From Stenotrophomonas sepilia (GTDB lineage: Bacteria > Pseudomonadota > Gammaproteobacteria > Xanthomonadales > Xanthomonadaceae), in NCBI RefSeq assembly GCF_003244875.1, contig NZ_LXXZ01000075.1, forward strand, positions 1 through 53,319: a stretch of DNA of 53,319 bases, read 5' to 3'. The notes beneath the pieces are model-generated. The model did not search any database and had not been told where the DNA came from. It worked only from the letters and a program-made list of their open reading frames with translations. Made by a program: the position numbers and the translations under genes. Below are positions 33,630 to 44,400 of this stretch, in pieces; the stretch's first letter is position 1, and the number at the start of each line of letters is the position of its first letter.

Positions 33630-35291
33630 CTACTTGGTGATATCCACGTTCTTGGTCTCGCGCAGGAACAGGCCGCCGATCACCACCGACATCAGTGCGA
33701 TCGCAATCGGGTACCACAGGCCGTAGTACAGGTTGCCGGTACCGGCCACCAGCGCGAACGAGATCGCCGGCAGGAAGCCACCGAACCAGCCGTTGCCGAT
33801 GTGGTACGGCAGCGACATCGAGGTGTAGCGGATGCGGGTCGGGAACAGTTCCACCAGGTAGGCGGCGATCGGGCCGTAGACCATGGTCACGTACAGCACC
33901 AGCAGCCACAGCATGAAGATGGTGCCGGCGATGTTGATGCGCGCACCATCGGCCTTGGCCGGGTAGCCGGCGGTGGTCAGCGCGGTCTTCAGCTCCGCGC
34001 CGAACGCATCGGCCTTGGCCTTGCCTTCTTCCTTGGTCAGGCCAGCGGCCTCATACGAGGTGACGCTGGCACTGCCCACGTTCACCATCGCCAGCGAACC
34101 GGCGGCGGCGGGCTGCACGTCGTACGGCACACCGGCCTTGGTCAGCGCGGCGGTGGCCACGTCGCAGGAGCTGGTGAACTTGCGCAGGCCCACCGGATCG
34201 AACTGGAACGAGCAGGTGGCCGGGTCGGCGACGACCAGTGCCGGGGAGCTGCTGCGCGCTTCTTCGATGGCCGGGTTGGCGAAGTGGGTCAGGCCCTTGA
34301 AGATCGGGATGTAGGTGATGGCCGCCAGCAGGCAGCCGGCCAGGATGATCTTCTTGCGGCCGATGCGGTCGGACAGCCAGCCGAAGAAGATGAAGAACGG
34401 CGTGCCCAGTGCCAGCGCTGCGGCGATCAGCAGGTAGGAGGTGGTGGCATCGACCTTCAGCATGCTGCTGAGGAAGAACAGCGCGTAGAACTGTCCGCCG
34501 TACCAGACCACGGCCTGGCCAGCCGCTGCACCGAGCAGGACCAGCAACATCAGCTTCAGGTTGCCACCCTTCAGGCTGTCGCGGAACGGGGTCTTGGAGC
34601 CCTTGCCTTCAGCCTTCATCTGCTGGAACAGCGGCGATTCGCTCAGCTGCAGGCGGATCCACACCGAAATGCCCAGCAGCAGGATCGACACCAGGAACGG
34701 AATGCGCCAGCCCCAGGCTTCGAACGCCTCGTTGCCCAGCGTCATGCGGCAGGCCAGGATGATCAGCAGCGACAGGAACAGGCCCAGCGTGGCGGTGCAC
34801 TGGATGAAGCTGGTGTACAGGCCACGCTTGTCGTCCGGCGCGTGCTCGGCCACATAGGTGGCGGCACCGCCGTACTCGCCGCCCATCGCCAGGCCCTGGG
34901 CCAGGCGCAGGATGATCAGGATCACCGGTGCGGCAAACCCGATCGAGGCGTAGTTGGGCAGCACGCCGACCAGGAAGGTCGAGATGCCCATGATCAGGAT
35001 GGTGACCAGGAAGGTGTACTTGCGGCCGATGCGGTCGCCGAGGCTGCCGAAGAAGGCCGCGCCGAACGGGCGCACGAAGAAGCCGGCGGCGAACGCCAGC
35101 AGGGCGAAGATCATGCCCGTGGTTTCATTGACGCCACTGAAGAACTGCTTGGCGATGATGGCCGCGAGCGAGCCGTACAGGAAGAAGTCATACCACTCGA
35201 AGACCGTGCCGAGGCTCGAGGCGAAGATGACCTTCTTGTGGCCCTTGGTCAGGGTGCCCGCTTTATGTGCGGTGCTGGGTGTACTGGACAT
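33630..35291 (-). CDS. MHS-family major facilitator transporter with large periplasmic insert
   Basis: A 553-residue symporter of the metabolite:H+ symporter (MHS) family, related to ProP and ShiA. It has SLGTVFEWYDFFLYGSLAAII, then RPFGAAFFGSLGDRIGRKYTFLVTI and GWLSDRIGRKKIILAGC (the DRxGR loops). After the ninth membrane segment comes an insert of about 100 residues containing two Cys (PATCSFQFDP and SSCDVATAALTKAG), and then the last three segments. By topology the insert is periplasmic. MHS proteins are usually about 430 residues, so this is a marked extension. The gene shares a strand with the porin and is next to acs, so an organic acid is the likeliest substrate. Start ATG 35291. Confidence 0.9.
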   Translation of the reverse strand: MSSTPSTAHKAGTLTKGHKKVIFASSLGTVFEWYDFFLYGSLAAIIAKQFFSGVNETTGMIFALLAFAAGFFVRPFGAAFFGSLGDRIGRKYTFLVTILIMGISTFLVGVLPNYASIGFAAPVILIILRLAQGLAMGGEYGGAATYVAEHAPDDKRGLYTSFIQCTATLGLFLSLLIILACRMTLGNEAFEAWGWRIPFLVSILLLGISVWIRLQLSESPLFQQMKAEGKGSKTPFRDSLKGGNLKLMLLVLLGAAAGQAVVWYGGQFYALFFLSSMLKVDATTSYLLIAAALALGTPFFIFFGWLSDRIGRKKIILAGCLLAAITYIPIFKGLTHFANPAIEEARSSSPALVVADPATCSFQFDPVGLRKFTSSCDVATAALTKAGVPYDVQPAAAGSLAMVNVGSASVTSYEAAGLTKEEGKAKADAFGAELKTALTTAGYPAKADGARINIAGTIFMLWLLVLYVTMVYGPIAAYLVELFPTRIRYTSMSLPYHIGNGWFGGFLPAISFALVAGTGNLYYGLWYPIAIALMSVVIGGLFLRETKNVDITK

Positions 35292-35327
35292 GGGACGCTT
35301 CCCCTCCGAAGCAATCGTTGTTGGTGG

Positions 35328-35414
35328 GTGCCGACCGTTGGTCGGCACTCAATTCGGTAGATGCCGACCTTGGCCGGCACCCCATCTCGGTAGGTGCCGG
35401 CCGCTGGCCGGCAC
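35328..35414. repeat. Three SMAG-like palindromes
   Basis: GTGCCGACCGTTGGTCGGCAC (35328, no GTAG head), GTAGATGCCGACCTTGGCCG (35357) and GTAGGTGCCGGCCGCTGGCC (35390) follow one another. They lie between the porin and transporter genes on the same strand and could shape RNA stability between them. Confidence 0.85.
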
Positions 35415-35418
35415 GCTC

Positions 35419-36846
35419 TTAGAAGCTGTACTTCGTAGTGAACTGCAACCGGGTGATGTCACCCTTGTTGCCGTTCTCCACTTCGCGACGGCCATACATC
35501 AGCTCGGCGCCGATATCGACCTTGGGCAGCGGCGAATAGAAGATGTTGCCGCGGATGCTCTGCACGCTCTTGGTCACCAGCGGGCCGAGGATGCTGTCGT
35601 TGTCGTAGTCGCTGCGCGCGTAGATCAGGTTGGTGCGCAGCTTCGGCGAGAACGCATGCCGCCAGCCGACATAGCCGGCCAGCACGCCGGTCGGGTTGAG
35701 TTCGTCGCGGGCCACGTCATAGGCACTGTCGGCAGTGATGCCCAGGCCGATGTAGCGGGCGATGCCTTCGCCACCGGTCAGCTGGTAATGCAGCGAATCG
35801 CTGTCACCCATCACCCACTTGCCGCCCAGGGTCAGGCCGCCGGCCACCTTGTCGGCCTTCGCGCCGGTCGCCTGGTTGTCGACCTTCAACTGGCGGACGA
35901 TGCCGCCGACACCGAAGGTGCCCCAGTCGCCCTTCCAACCATAGCGCAGGGTCAGGTCGGGCAGGCTGCCACGGTCGGAGTTGGCGCTGGCGTTGGTCCA
36001 GGCGCCGGTGACCGGGTTGCGGGTGCCGGTGAGGGTGGTGGTTTCCGGGTTTTCCAGCGCGACGCTGAAGCCACCCTGGGTGTAGCGCACCTGCGCCTGG
36101 CGCACGAAGATCACGCCGTCGGTGGGGCCGACGAAGTCGACCGCTTCCGGCAGTGCGGCCGCGTCCATGAAGTTGGACCAGGTCTGGCCGGCCAGCCAGT
36201 TGTTCCAGTACATGTAGGCGTGGCGCAGGGTCACGCCGTAGGTATTGGTGGCGGTCTGGTTGCCCAGCGAGTTGCCGAAGAAGTCCATCTCGAAGAACGC
36301 ACCGGCCTTGTTGCCCGATTCGCTGACGTTGTCGATGCCCAGGTTGAAGCGCGAGAACTTGGCATGGGCGTTGAAATCGGTGCCCGACCGCTTGCCGCTG
36401 CCGCCAGCGCCTTCCACCGGGGTCTGGCCCGGCAGGTACAGCGAGCGGCCGGTGGCGTCGTCGGCCAGCTGGCCATCGCTGGTCTGGGTGGCCAAGAAGT
36501 CGGCCTTGATGAAGCCGCCGATCTTGACCGTGGTGCCCGGTGCCGCGCCCGGGGTGAGGGTGGTGACCTGGATCGGCTGCTTGCCGGCCGGCACCTGTGC
36601 GACCGGCTTCTGCCCGGCCTGCACCGTGCGGACTTCGGTCACCGCCTGCTGGGTCTGGCTGATCTGGGTCTGTTGTTGTTGCTGCGAAGACAGCAGCAGC
36701 TGGACCTGGCGTTCCAGTTCGGCAACGCGTGCTTCCAGTGCCTTCTCTTTGGCGGTCTCTGCGAACGCCATGCCCGGTGCGACCAAGGCGACCAGCAGGC
36801 AGGCCGCCAAAGGTGTGCGCACGGCTTTCAACGTACGGTGGCTCAT
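35419..36846 (-). CDS. DcaP-like outer-membrane porin
   Basis: A 475-residue porin. The signal peptide is MSHRTLKAVRTPLAACLLVALVAPGMAFAE. A coiled coil of Glu, Arg and Gln follows (AKEKALEARVAELERQVQLLLSSQQQQQ), and then the beta-barrel with KIGGFIKADFLATQTSDG and an aromatic C-terminus (LQFTTKYSF). This is the DcaP family form: an N-terminal coiled coil that trimerises and a barrel for dicarboxylates and similar acids. It is divergent from acs and upstream of the transporter, so uptake of organic acids is plausible. The shared region at 36847-37091 likely holds the promoters. Confidence 0.9.
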   Translation of the reverse strand: MSHRTLKAVRTPLAACLLVALVAPGMAFAETAKEKALEARVAELERQVQLLLSSQQQQQTQISQTQQAVTEVRTVQAGQKPVAQVPAGKQPIQVTTLTPGAAPGTTVKIGGFIKADFLATQTSDGQLADDATGRSLYLPGQTPVEGAGGSGKRSGTDFNAHAKFSRFNLGIDNVSESGNKAGAFFEMDFFGNSLGNQTATNTYGVTLRHAYMYWNNWLAGQTWSNFMDAAALPEAVDFVGPTDGVIFVRQAQVRYTQGGFSVALENPETTTLTGTRNPVTGAWTNASANSDRGSLPDLTLRYGWKGDWGTFGVGGIVRQLKVDNQATGAKADKVAGGLTLGGKWVMGDSDSLHYQLTGGEGIARYIGLGITADSAYDVARDELNPTGVLAGYVGWRHAFSPKLRTNLIYARSDYDNDSILGPLVTKSVQSIRGNIFYSPLPKVDIGAELMYGRREVENGNKGDITRLQFTTKYSF

Positions 36847-36917
36847 GTTGCCCTCTCTCCCAAGTGGCAAGGTGATGCCGCGCGTGGGGCACGGTCGAGC
36901 CGAGACTGCGGGGCGAT

Positions 36918-36949
36918 TATGTATAGCGGCTATTCGCCATTGGTCGAAC
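36918..36949 (-). promoter_or_regulatory. Putative porin promoter
   Basis: On the minus strand TTCGAC and TATACA are separated by 17 bases (TTCGAC at about 36948-36943, TATACA at about 36925-36920). The -35 overlaps the first half of the operator-like repeat, TGGTCGAA. Confidence 0.45.
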
Positions 36950-36984
36950 CCGGCCCTGCAGGGCGCTCACTTTCGACCATGGTC
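36941..36984. promoter_or_regulatory. Operator-like inverted repeats between porin and acs
   Basis: TGGTCGAA (36941-36948) and TTCGACCA (36972-36979) form a perfect 8-base inverted repeat, and GACCATGGTC (36975-36984) is a 10-base palindrome overlapping its second half. They lie in the divergent region, about 110 bases before the acs start. Given the CrbR-type regulator encoded after acs, they are candidate binding sites for it, but no CrbR motif was tested. Confidence 0.45.
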
Positions 36985-37091
36985 TAACCAGGGTGGTGAC
37001 GCGGCCGGGGGTGGATGGGGCAAACTGAGGGGGATCGGTCGTTGCGATGCTGCGACCGCACATACAAAGTCAACGTGCAAGTGAGGGTGCC

Positions 37092-39035
<1,944 letters not shown>

Positions 39036-39045
39036 CGTACGACCC

Positions 39046-39085
39046 GGGGTCGGATCCCTTTGCTCAAGGAAAGGGCTCTGACCCC
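39046..39085. repeat. Palindrome of the GGGGTCGGATCCC family
   Basis: Arms GGGGTCGGATCCCTTTGC and GAAAGGGCTCTGACCCC, with an imperfect inner part. It lies between acs and the response regulator gene on the same strand, so it may attenuate read-through. Confidence 0.85.
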
Positions 39086-39115
39086 ATCTGCTTTCCCCCA
39101 CGGTTCCCCCCGACC

Positions 39116-39781
39116 ATGACCACCCTCCTGATTGCCGATGACCACCCGCTGTTCCGCGAAGCCCTGCGCGGCGCCGTGCAGCGGGTCATCCCGGGCGTGC
39201 AGCTGTTCGAGGCCGACAGCGTGGAAGCGCTGTACGCGCTGGCCGACCAGCACAACGACGCCGACCTGGTCCTGATGGATCTCAACATGCCCGGTGCGCA
39301 GGGTTTCAACGCACTGGTGCACATGCGCTCACTGCACCCCCAGCTGCCAGTGGTGGTGGTGTCCGCGCGCGAAGAGGCCACGGTGATGCGCCGCGCGCTC
39401 GACCACGGTGCGCTGGGCTTCATCCCGAAGTCTGCGGATTCGGACACCATCGGCCATGCGTTGGGCACCATCCTCGATGGCGAGACCTGGGCACCGCCGG
39501 AAGCGCACAACGTGCCGCCCACCGGCAGCGAAGAACGCGAAGTCGGCCAGCGCCTGCGCGAGCTGACCCCGCAGCAGTTCCGCGTCCTGCAGATGCTCGG
39601 CGCCGGCCGCTTGAACAAGCAGATCGCCTACGACCTCAACGTCTCCGAAGCGACGATCAAGGCCCACGTCACCGCCATCCTGCGCAAGCTCGGCGTGACC
39701 AACCGCACCCAGGCCGTGCTGATGGCCGGCAAGCTGGCGATCGACGACGACGCCATCGTGCTGCCGCCGGAAGAAGACTGA
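39116..39781 (+). CDS. crbR: CrbR-type LuxR-family response regulator
   Basis: A 221-residue two-component regulator. The receiver has the acidic pair IADDHPLFREALRG and phosphoacceptor Asp in LVLMDLNMPGAQGF (near residue 57), then VVVVSAREEATVMRRALDHGALGFIPKS with the conserved Lys. The C-terminal LuxR helix-turn-helix is LTPQQFRVLQMLGAGRLNKQIAYDLNVSEATIKAHVTAILRKLGV. In Vibrio and Pseudomonas the regulator CrbR controls acs in response to the kinase CrbS. This gene directly follows acs and the candidate CrbS is at 41480-44938, so the name follows from context and form. Confidence 0.85.
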   Translation: MTTLLIADDHPLFREALRGAVQRVIPGVQLFEADSVEALYALADQHNDADLVLMDLNMPGAQGFNALVHMRSLHPQLPVVVVSAREEATVMRRALDHGALGFIPKSADSDTIGHALGTILDGETWAPPEAHNVPPTGSEEREVGQRLRELTPQQFRVLQMLGAGRLNKQIAYDLNVSEATIKAHVTAILRKLGVTNRTQAVLMAGKLAIDDDAIVLPPEED

Positions 39782-39797
39782 AGGTGACGGACTGCGG

Positions 39798-39863
39798 AGC
39801 CGAGCATGGGCTCGGCTCTACAGACGTCATGATGCCCCTGTAGAGCCGAGCCCACGCTCGGCT
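39798..39863. repeat. SMAG units flanking the transposase, side A
   Basis: An inverted unit (39798-39821) and a forward GTAGAGCCGAGCCCACGCTC unit (39840-39863). They sit just after the response regulator gene and 20 bases from the end of the transposase gene. Confidence 0.93.
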
Positions 39864-39883
39864 GCTCTTTGCCTCAATACCAA

Positions 39884-40339
39884 TCACTCCTCAAGCAACC
39901 ATCGACTCCACACATAGGGGTATTCCCCGATGCGCGTGGCCAGCCCAGCACGCACGGGATTGGCCGCGATGTACATCGCCTGCGTGCGCAGGCACTCATC
40001 GCCGCGCAGCGCATGATCGTAGTATCCCGGCTGCCAGATCGGCGCGTTCGCCTCAGTGCGCCTGCCGATGGAACGCCCGCTCCGTGATTTGAGGATCTGC
40101 ATGCAGCCGACGAGCGTGCCGGTACGGAGTTCGAACAGCCAGTGCAGATGATCCGGCATCACCACCCAGGCGAGGGAGGAGGTCCGCCCCGTCCGCTCTA
40201 CGGTGCGCAGGGCTTCGATCAGCAGATCGACGTTGGCCTTGTCACTGAACCAGGGACGACGCGCATGCGTCACCGTGGTAAGTGCATAGACATTGCCGGT
40301 ATGCGACCAACGACCATAACGGAGTGCGGGACTGGCCAT
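39884..40339 (-). CDS. REP-associated tyrosine transposase
   Basis: A 151-residue Y1 transposase of the RAYT group, which in other bacteria processes REP sequences. The HUH motif is WVVMPDHLHWLFEL and the catalytic tyrosine is probably in IWQPGYYDHALRG (near 115). The tail is YIAANPVRAGLATRIGEYPYVWSRW, typical for the family. Inverted SMAG pairs lie on both sides (39798-39863 and 40415-40474), the expected layout for a RAYT with its own REPs. The gene is complete, so the enzyme may still be active or domesticated. Confidence 0.94.
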   Translation of the reverse strand: MASPALRYGRWSHTGNVYALTTVTHARRPWFSDKANVDLLIEALRTVERTGRTSSLAWVVMPDHLHWLFELRTGTLVGCMQILKSRSGRSIGRRTEANAPIWQPGYYDHALRGDECLRTQAMYIAANPVRAGLATRIGEYPYVWSRWLLEE

Positions 40340-40414
40340 GCGAAGAGGCTATGGCACGCATGCCAGTCTCTCCATCAGTGCAACACCGCAATGCTTGTCA
40401 GCCAACACCCTGAT

Positions 40415-40474
40415 GTAGAGCCGAGCCCATGCTCGGCTGCCATGCAAAGCAGCCGAGCGTGGGCTCGGCTCTAC
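40415..40474. repeat. SMAG pair flanking the transposase, side B
   Basis: GTAGAGCCGAGCCCATGCTC and an inverted GCCGAGCGTGGGCTCGGCTC copy. They lie between the transposase start and the end of mntP. Confidence 0.93.
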
Positions 40475-40486
40475 AGGTTTCCCTGC

Positions 40487-41062
40487 TCACCCCACGCCGT
40501 GCAGGTGTTCGTACAGGATCGTCGCGCCGATGATCACCAGGATCACGCCACCGATGATCTCGGCACGCTTGCCGACCATGCTGCCCAGCACGCGGCCGAG
40601 CATGATGCCGGCGGTGACCATGGTCAGCGTGCACAGGCCGATGACCGCGGCCATCACGCCGATATGCACGTCCATGAAGGCCAGGCCGATGCCCACCGCC
40701 ATCGCATCGATGCTGGTGGCGAAACCGGTCAACGCCAGCTTCCAGAAGCCGTGGTGCTGCGAGGGGTCTTCGTCTTCGTCAGCACTGTCCGGGCGCAGGC
40801 CGTTGTAGATCATGTGGATGCCCAGCGCGCCGAGCAGGCCGAACGCGATCCAGTGGTCGAAGGCTTCGACATACTGCAGGGCGGCGCGGCCGAGCAGCCA
40901 GCCGATGATGGGCGTGATCGCCTCGATGACGCCGAAGATGATGCCGGCACGCAAGGCATCGCGGAACACCGGCTTGCGCATGGCCGCGCCCTTGCCGATC
41001 GCGGCGGCAAAGGCATCGGTGGACATGGCAAAGCCGATCAGGAGGATCGAGATGGGGGACAT
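40487..41062 (-). CDS. mntP: Manganese efflux pump MntP
   Basis: A 191-residue inner-membrane manganese exporter with two similar halves. Each half carries the acidic membrane motif: [20 protein letters not shown] at the start and [20 protein letters not shown] in the second half, with the conserved Asp in each. Between them lies a charged loop, [15 protein letters not shown]. The start is supported by the upstream riboswitch of the yybP-ykoY class (41128-41248) and an MntR-like box. Manganese would induce it. Confidence 0.96.
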   Translation of the reverse strand: MSPISILLIGFAMSTDAFAAAIGKGAAMRKPVFRDALRAGIIFGVIEAITPIIGWLLGRAALQYVEAFDHWIAFGLLGALGIHMIYNGLRPDSADEDEDPSQHHGFWKLALTGFATSIDAMAVGIGLAFMDVHIGVMAAVIGLCTLTMVTAGIMLGRVLGSMVGKRAEIIGGVILVIIGATILYEHLHGVG

Positions 41063-41127
41063 TGGCGACTGCTGAAGGTCGGGCTAGGACGGACGCACGG
41101 CCGGCGCTCGCGCCCAACCTGACGTTG

Positions 41128-41248
41128 CGCGCGCGGGCCGCTGGTCTCGCCAACCATCATGGTTGTCCACGCCACGGCGCACTGGCCGAGTATGTTGACG
41201 TGGACGATTCCTGCGAAGGAATCCGGCTACTCCCCAAGGGGACGCGAA
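41128..41248 (-). ncRNA. Manganese riboswitch (yybP-ykoY class)
   Basis: On the minus strand, in order, are GGGGAGTAGCC (41235-41225), CGTCAACATACTCGGCCAGT, a CGCC-rich internal stem, and GGCGAGACCAGCGGCCC (ending near 41135). These are the conserved segments of the yybP-ykoY manganese riboswitch. It lies in the leader of mntP, about 65 bases before the ATG. In E. coli mntP (and alx) it increases translation when manganese is high. Confidence 0.9.
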
Positions 41249-41308
41249 GCTTAGCATCGCGATCCACGCGTGGCGCATTTCCATCGAAACGCGCAGGCAG
41301 GGCTGGTT

Positions 41309-41328
41309 TGTATAGCGATGGCTATATC
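41309..41328 (-). promoter_or_regulatory. MntR-like operator ahead of mntP
   Basis: The minus strand reads GATATAGCCATCGCTATACA: ATAGC-N4-GCTAT is a perfect inverted repeat, as in the E. coli MntR box (ACATAGC-N4-GCTATGT). It lies about 60 bases upstream of the riboswitch and overlaps a TATACA -10-like element. This suggests manganese control of transcription as well as of translation. Confidence 0.65.
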
Positions 41329-41339
41329 AGCACGTCGCT

Positions 41340-41470
41340 GCGCGCGGGCTCGGCTCTACAGAGGGCCCCCGCAACTGGATTTTTGTAGAGCCGAGCCAAT
41401 GCTCGGCTGCTGTTCGGCCGGCCCACGGAACACCATGTCCCGCGCAGCAGCCGAGTGCGGACTCGGCTCT
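41340..41470. repeat. SMAG units: one half and one inverted pair
   Basis: A half unit ends at 41356 (GGCTCGGCTCTAC). An inverted pair runs from 41383 to 41470, GTAGAGCCGAGCCAATGCTC with its inverted copy ending in CTCTAC. They separate mntP from the CrbS-type kinase gene. Confidence 0.9.
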
Positions 41471-41479
41471 ACATTGCCA

Positions 41480-44400
41480 TCAGGCATCGCTGTTGCCGGC
41501 GTCGCGCAGCGCGCCGAGGAAGGCGCGCAGCGAGGCCGGCTTGATCGGCTTGGTCAGCACGCGGTAGCCACGCTCGCGTGCCATCCGCTTCAGTTCGTCG
41601 CGGCCATCGGCGGTCAGCAGCGCACCCGGCAGCGGATAGCCGGCCGCCTCGCGCAGCGCCACCAGCGCATCGAGGCCATCCATGCGATCGTGCAGGTGGT
41701 AGTCCACCAGCATCACCTGCGGACGCTCGGCAATCTTCTCCAGCGCCTGGTCGACGGTGGCGGCAGTGATCACCTGCACCTGCCAGCGGCCGAGCAGCGC
41801 GCGCATGCCGTCGAGGATTTCCTCGTCGTTGTCCACGCACAACACCCGCAGGCCCGCCAGCGAATCGCTGCGCACCGGTGCGGGCACGGCCTGCACCGGC
41901 GTGGCCAACTCGGTATACCCGGGTAGTGGCGCCACCCGCGGCAGGATGATCGAGAACATCGAGCCCTTGCCGACGCGGCTGCGTGCGTTCAACCGATGAT
42001 CAAGCAGGCGCGAGATGCGCTGGCAGATCGACAGGCCCAGGCCCAACCCCTGCTCGCCCCAGTCGAACGGCTGCTGGTAGCGGTGGAACTCGTCGAAGAT
42101 CTGCCGCATGTGGTGTTCGGGAATGCCCGGGCCGGTATCCCACACCTGCAGTTCCACCTCGTCGCCGCGCTGGCGCACGGCCAGCACGATGCGCCCCTGG
42201 CGTGTGTAGCGCAGCGCATTGGCCAGGAAGTTCTGCAGTACGCGGCGCAGCAGGCGGCGGTCACTGCGCACCCAGGCCGGACGCGTGAACAGGTCCAGGC
42301 GCAGACCGCGACCCGCAGCGACCGGGGTGTACTGCGCCGCCAGCTCGCGCATCAACGCACTCACGTCGAATTCGCCGATCACCGGGTGCAGGCCACCGGC
42401 ATCCAGCCGCGACACGTCCAGCAGGCCATCAAGCAGTTCTTCGGCCGCACGCAGCGACGCATCCACGCGCTCGGCAAGATGCTTCTGCTCGTCGCTCACG
42501 TGATCACTGTCGCGCAGTGCCGAAGCGAACAGGCGTGCTGCGTTCAGCGGCTGCAGCACGTCGTGGCTGATCGCCGCCAGGAAGCGCGTCTTCGACTGCT
42601 GCGCGACCTCGGCCTCATGCGAGCGCTCGGCCACGCGCTGTTCCAGCGTCTCGTTGGCTTCAAGCAGCGCCCTTTCAGCGTGCTTGTAGTCGGTGATGTC
42701 GTTGTAGCTGGTCACGTAACCGCCGCCGGGCAGCGCCTGGCCGCGCATCTCGATCACCTTGCCGTCGCTGCGGGTGCGCTCGAACACGTGCGGCGAACCG
42801 GCGCGCATGTAGCCGATGCGGCGGTTGATCTGCACTTCGATATCGCCCTCGCCCAGCTCACCGCGCTCGGCGTTGTAGCGGATCAGGTCGGCCACCGGGC
42901 GGCCCACGTAGAGCATGCCGTCGGGGTAGCCGAACATGTCCTGGTAGCGGCGGTTCCACGCGGTCAGGCGCATGTCCGGATCGACCACGCTGACCCCGGC
43001 GCTGATGTTCTCCAGCGTGGTCGACAGGATCTCGCGGTTGAAGCGCAGTTCCTGCCCGGCTTCGTCCAGCACTGCCACCACTTCGCCCAGGTCCATGCCC
43101 GAGCCACGCAGCAGGCTGGTCAGCAGCAGGCGTGCGGACGCCGCGCCGATCGACGCGGCCAGCAGGCGCTCGGTGAACTGCACCCACGGGCGGTCTGCAG
43201 GCGCGGAGGATTGCAGTTCACGGCCCAGTGACTGCGCCTGCTCGAAGAACGAACGCCGCGCATGACGTTCGCCGACCACGCGCGAGGCCAGTGCCAGCAG
43301 GTCGCCCACATGCACATGACCGGGCCAGCCACCGGCCACCGACGGGCGCTCGGCATACGGGTCGAGGAACGGTGCCGCACGCAGGCGCTCGTCCACACCG
43401 GGGCGCCAGCGTGCGGACACCAGCATCATCGTGGCCGCATTGACCAGCAGCGACCAGAACGTACCGTGGGTCAGCGGATCCCAGCCGGACATGCCGAACA
43501 GCTGCTGCGGACGCAGCCACTCGATGCCGAACGGGCCGTGCTGCACCCAGGCGGCGTCGACCCAGCCGGCCATGGTCATCGCCGGCAGCAGCAGGGTGTA
43601 CAGCCAGGTGGCGAAGCCCAGCAGCATGCCCACTTCGACGCCGCGCCGGCTGGCACCGCGCCAGTACAGGCCGCCGATCAGGCCGGGCGCGAACTGCGCC
43701 ACCGCTGCGAACGCCATCAGGCCGTACGAGGCCAGCGTGCTGTCGTTGCTGCTGGTGCGGTAGTAGCTGTAGGCCATCAGCGCCAGCAGCAGGATCGCTA
43801 GGCGGCGGATCCACAGCACGCGCGAGGCGACGTCGGCGGCTTCCTGGTGGTCACCGCTCCGACGCAGCAGCACCGGCATCACCAGGTCGTTGCTGACCAT
43901 GGTCGCCAGCGCGATGGACGAGACGATGACCATGCCGGTGGCCGCCGAGAAGCCGCCCACGTAGGCGATCAGCGCCAGCGCATTGCGGCCTTCGGCCAAC
44001 GGCAGCGCCAGCACCATCGAATCGTCGGCGACGCTGCCGCTGGTACCGAACAGGGTCACGCCGGCGGTGGCGATCGGCAGCACCATGCCCGAGATCAGCA
44101 CCAGGTAACCGCCGAACATCCAGCGCGCGCGGCGCACGTCGCGCACGTCACCGCACTCGACCACGGCCACGTGGAACTGGCGCGGCAGGCAGATGATGGC
44201 GAGGAAACTGAGCAGGGTCTGCGAGATGAAGCCGACCGGCGGCAGGCCGGTGAACAGCGTATGCACCGACTCGACCACCGCGTCGGTGCGGTTGCTCAGC
44301 CACAGGTAGGCGAACACGCCCACCGCCAGCATCGCCAGCAGCTTGATCACCGATTCGAAGGCGATCGCCAGCATCATGCCGTGGTGGTGCTCGGTGGCAT

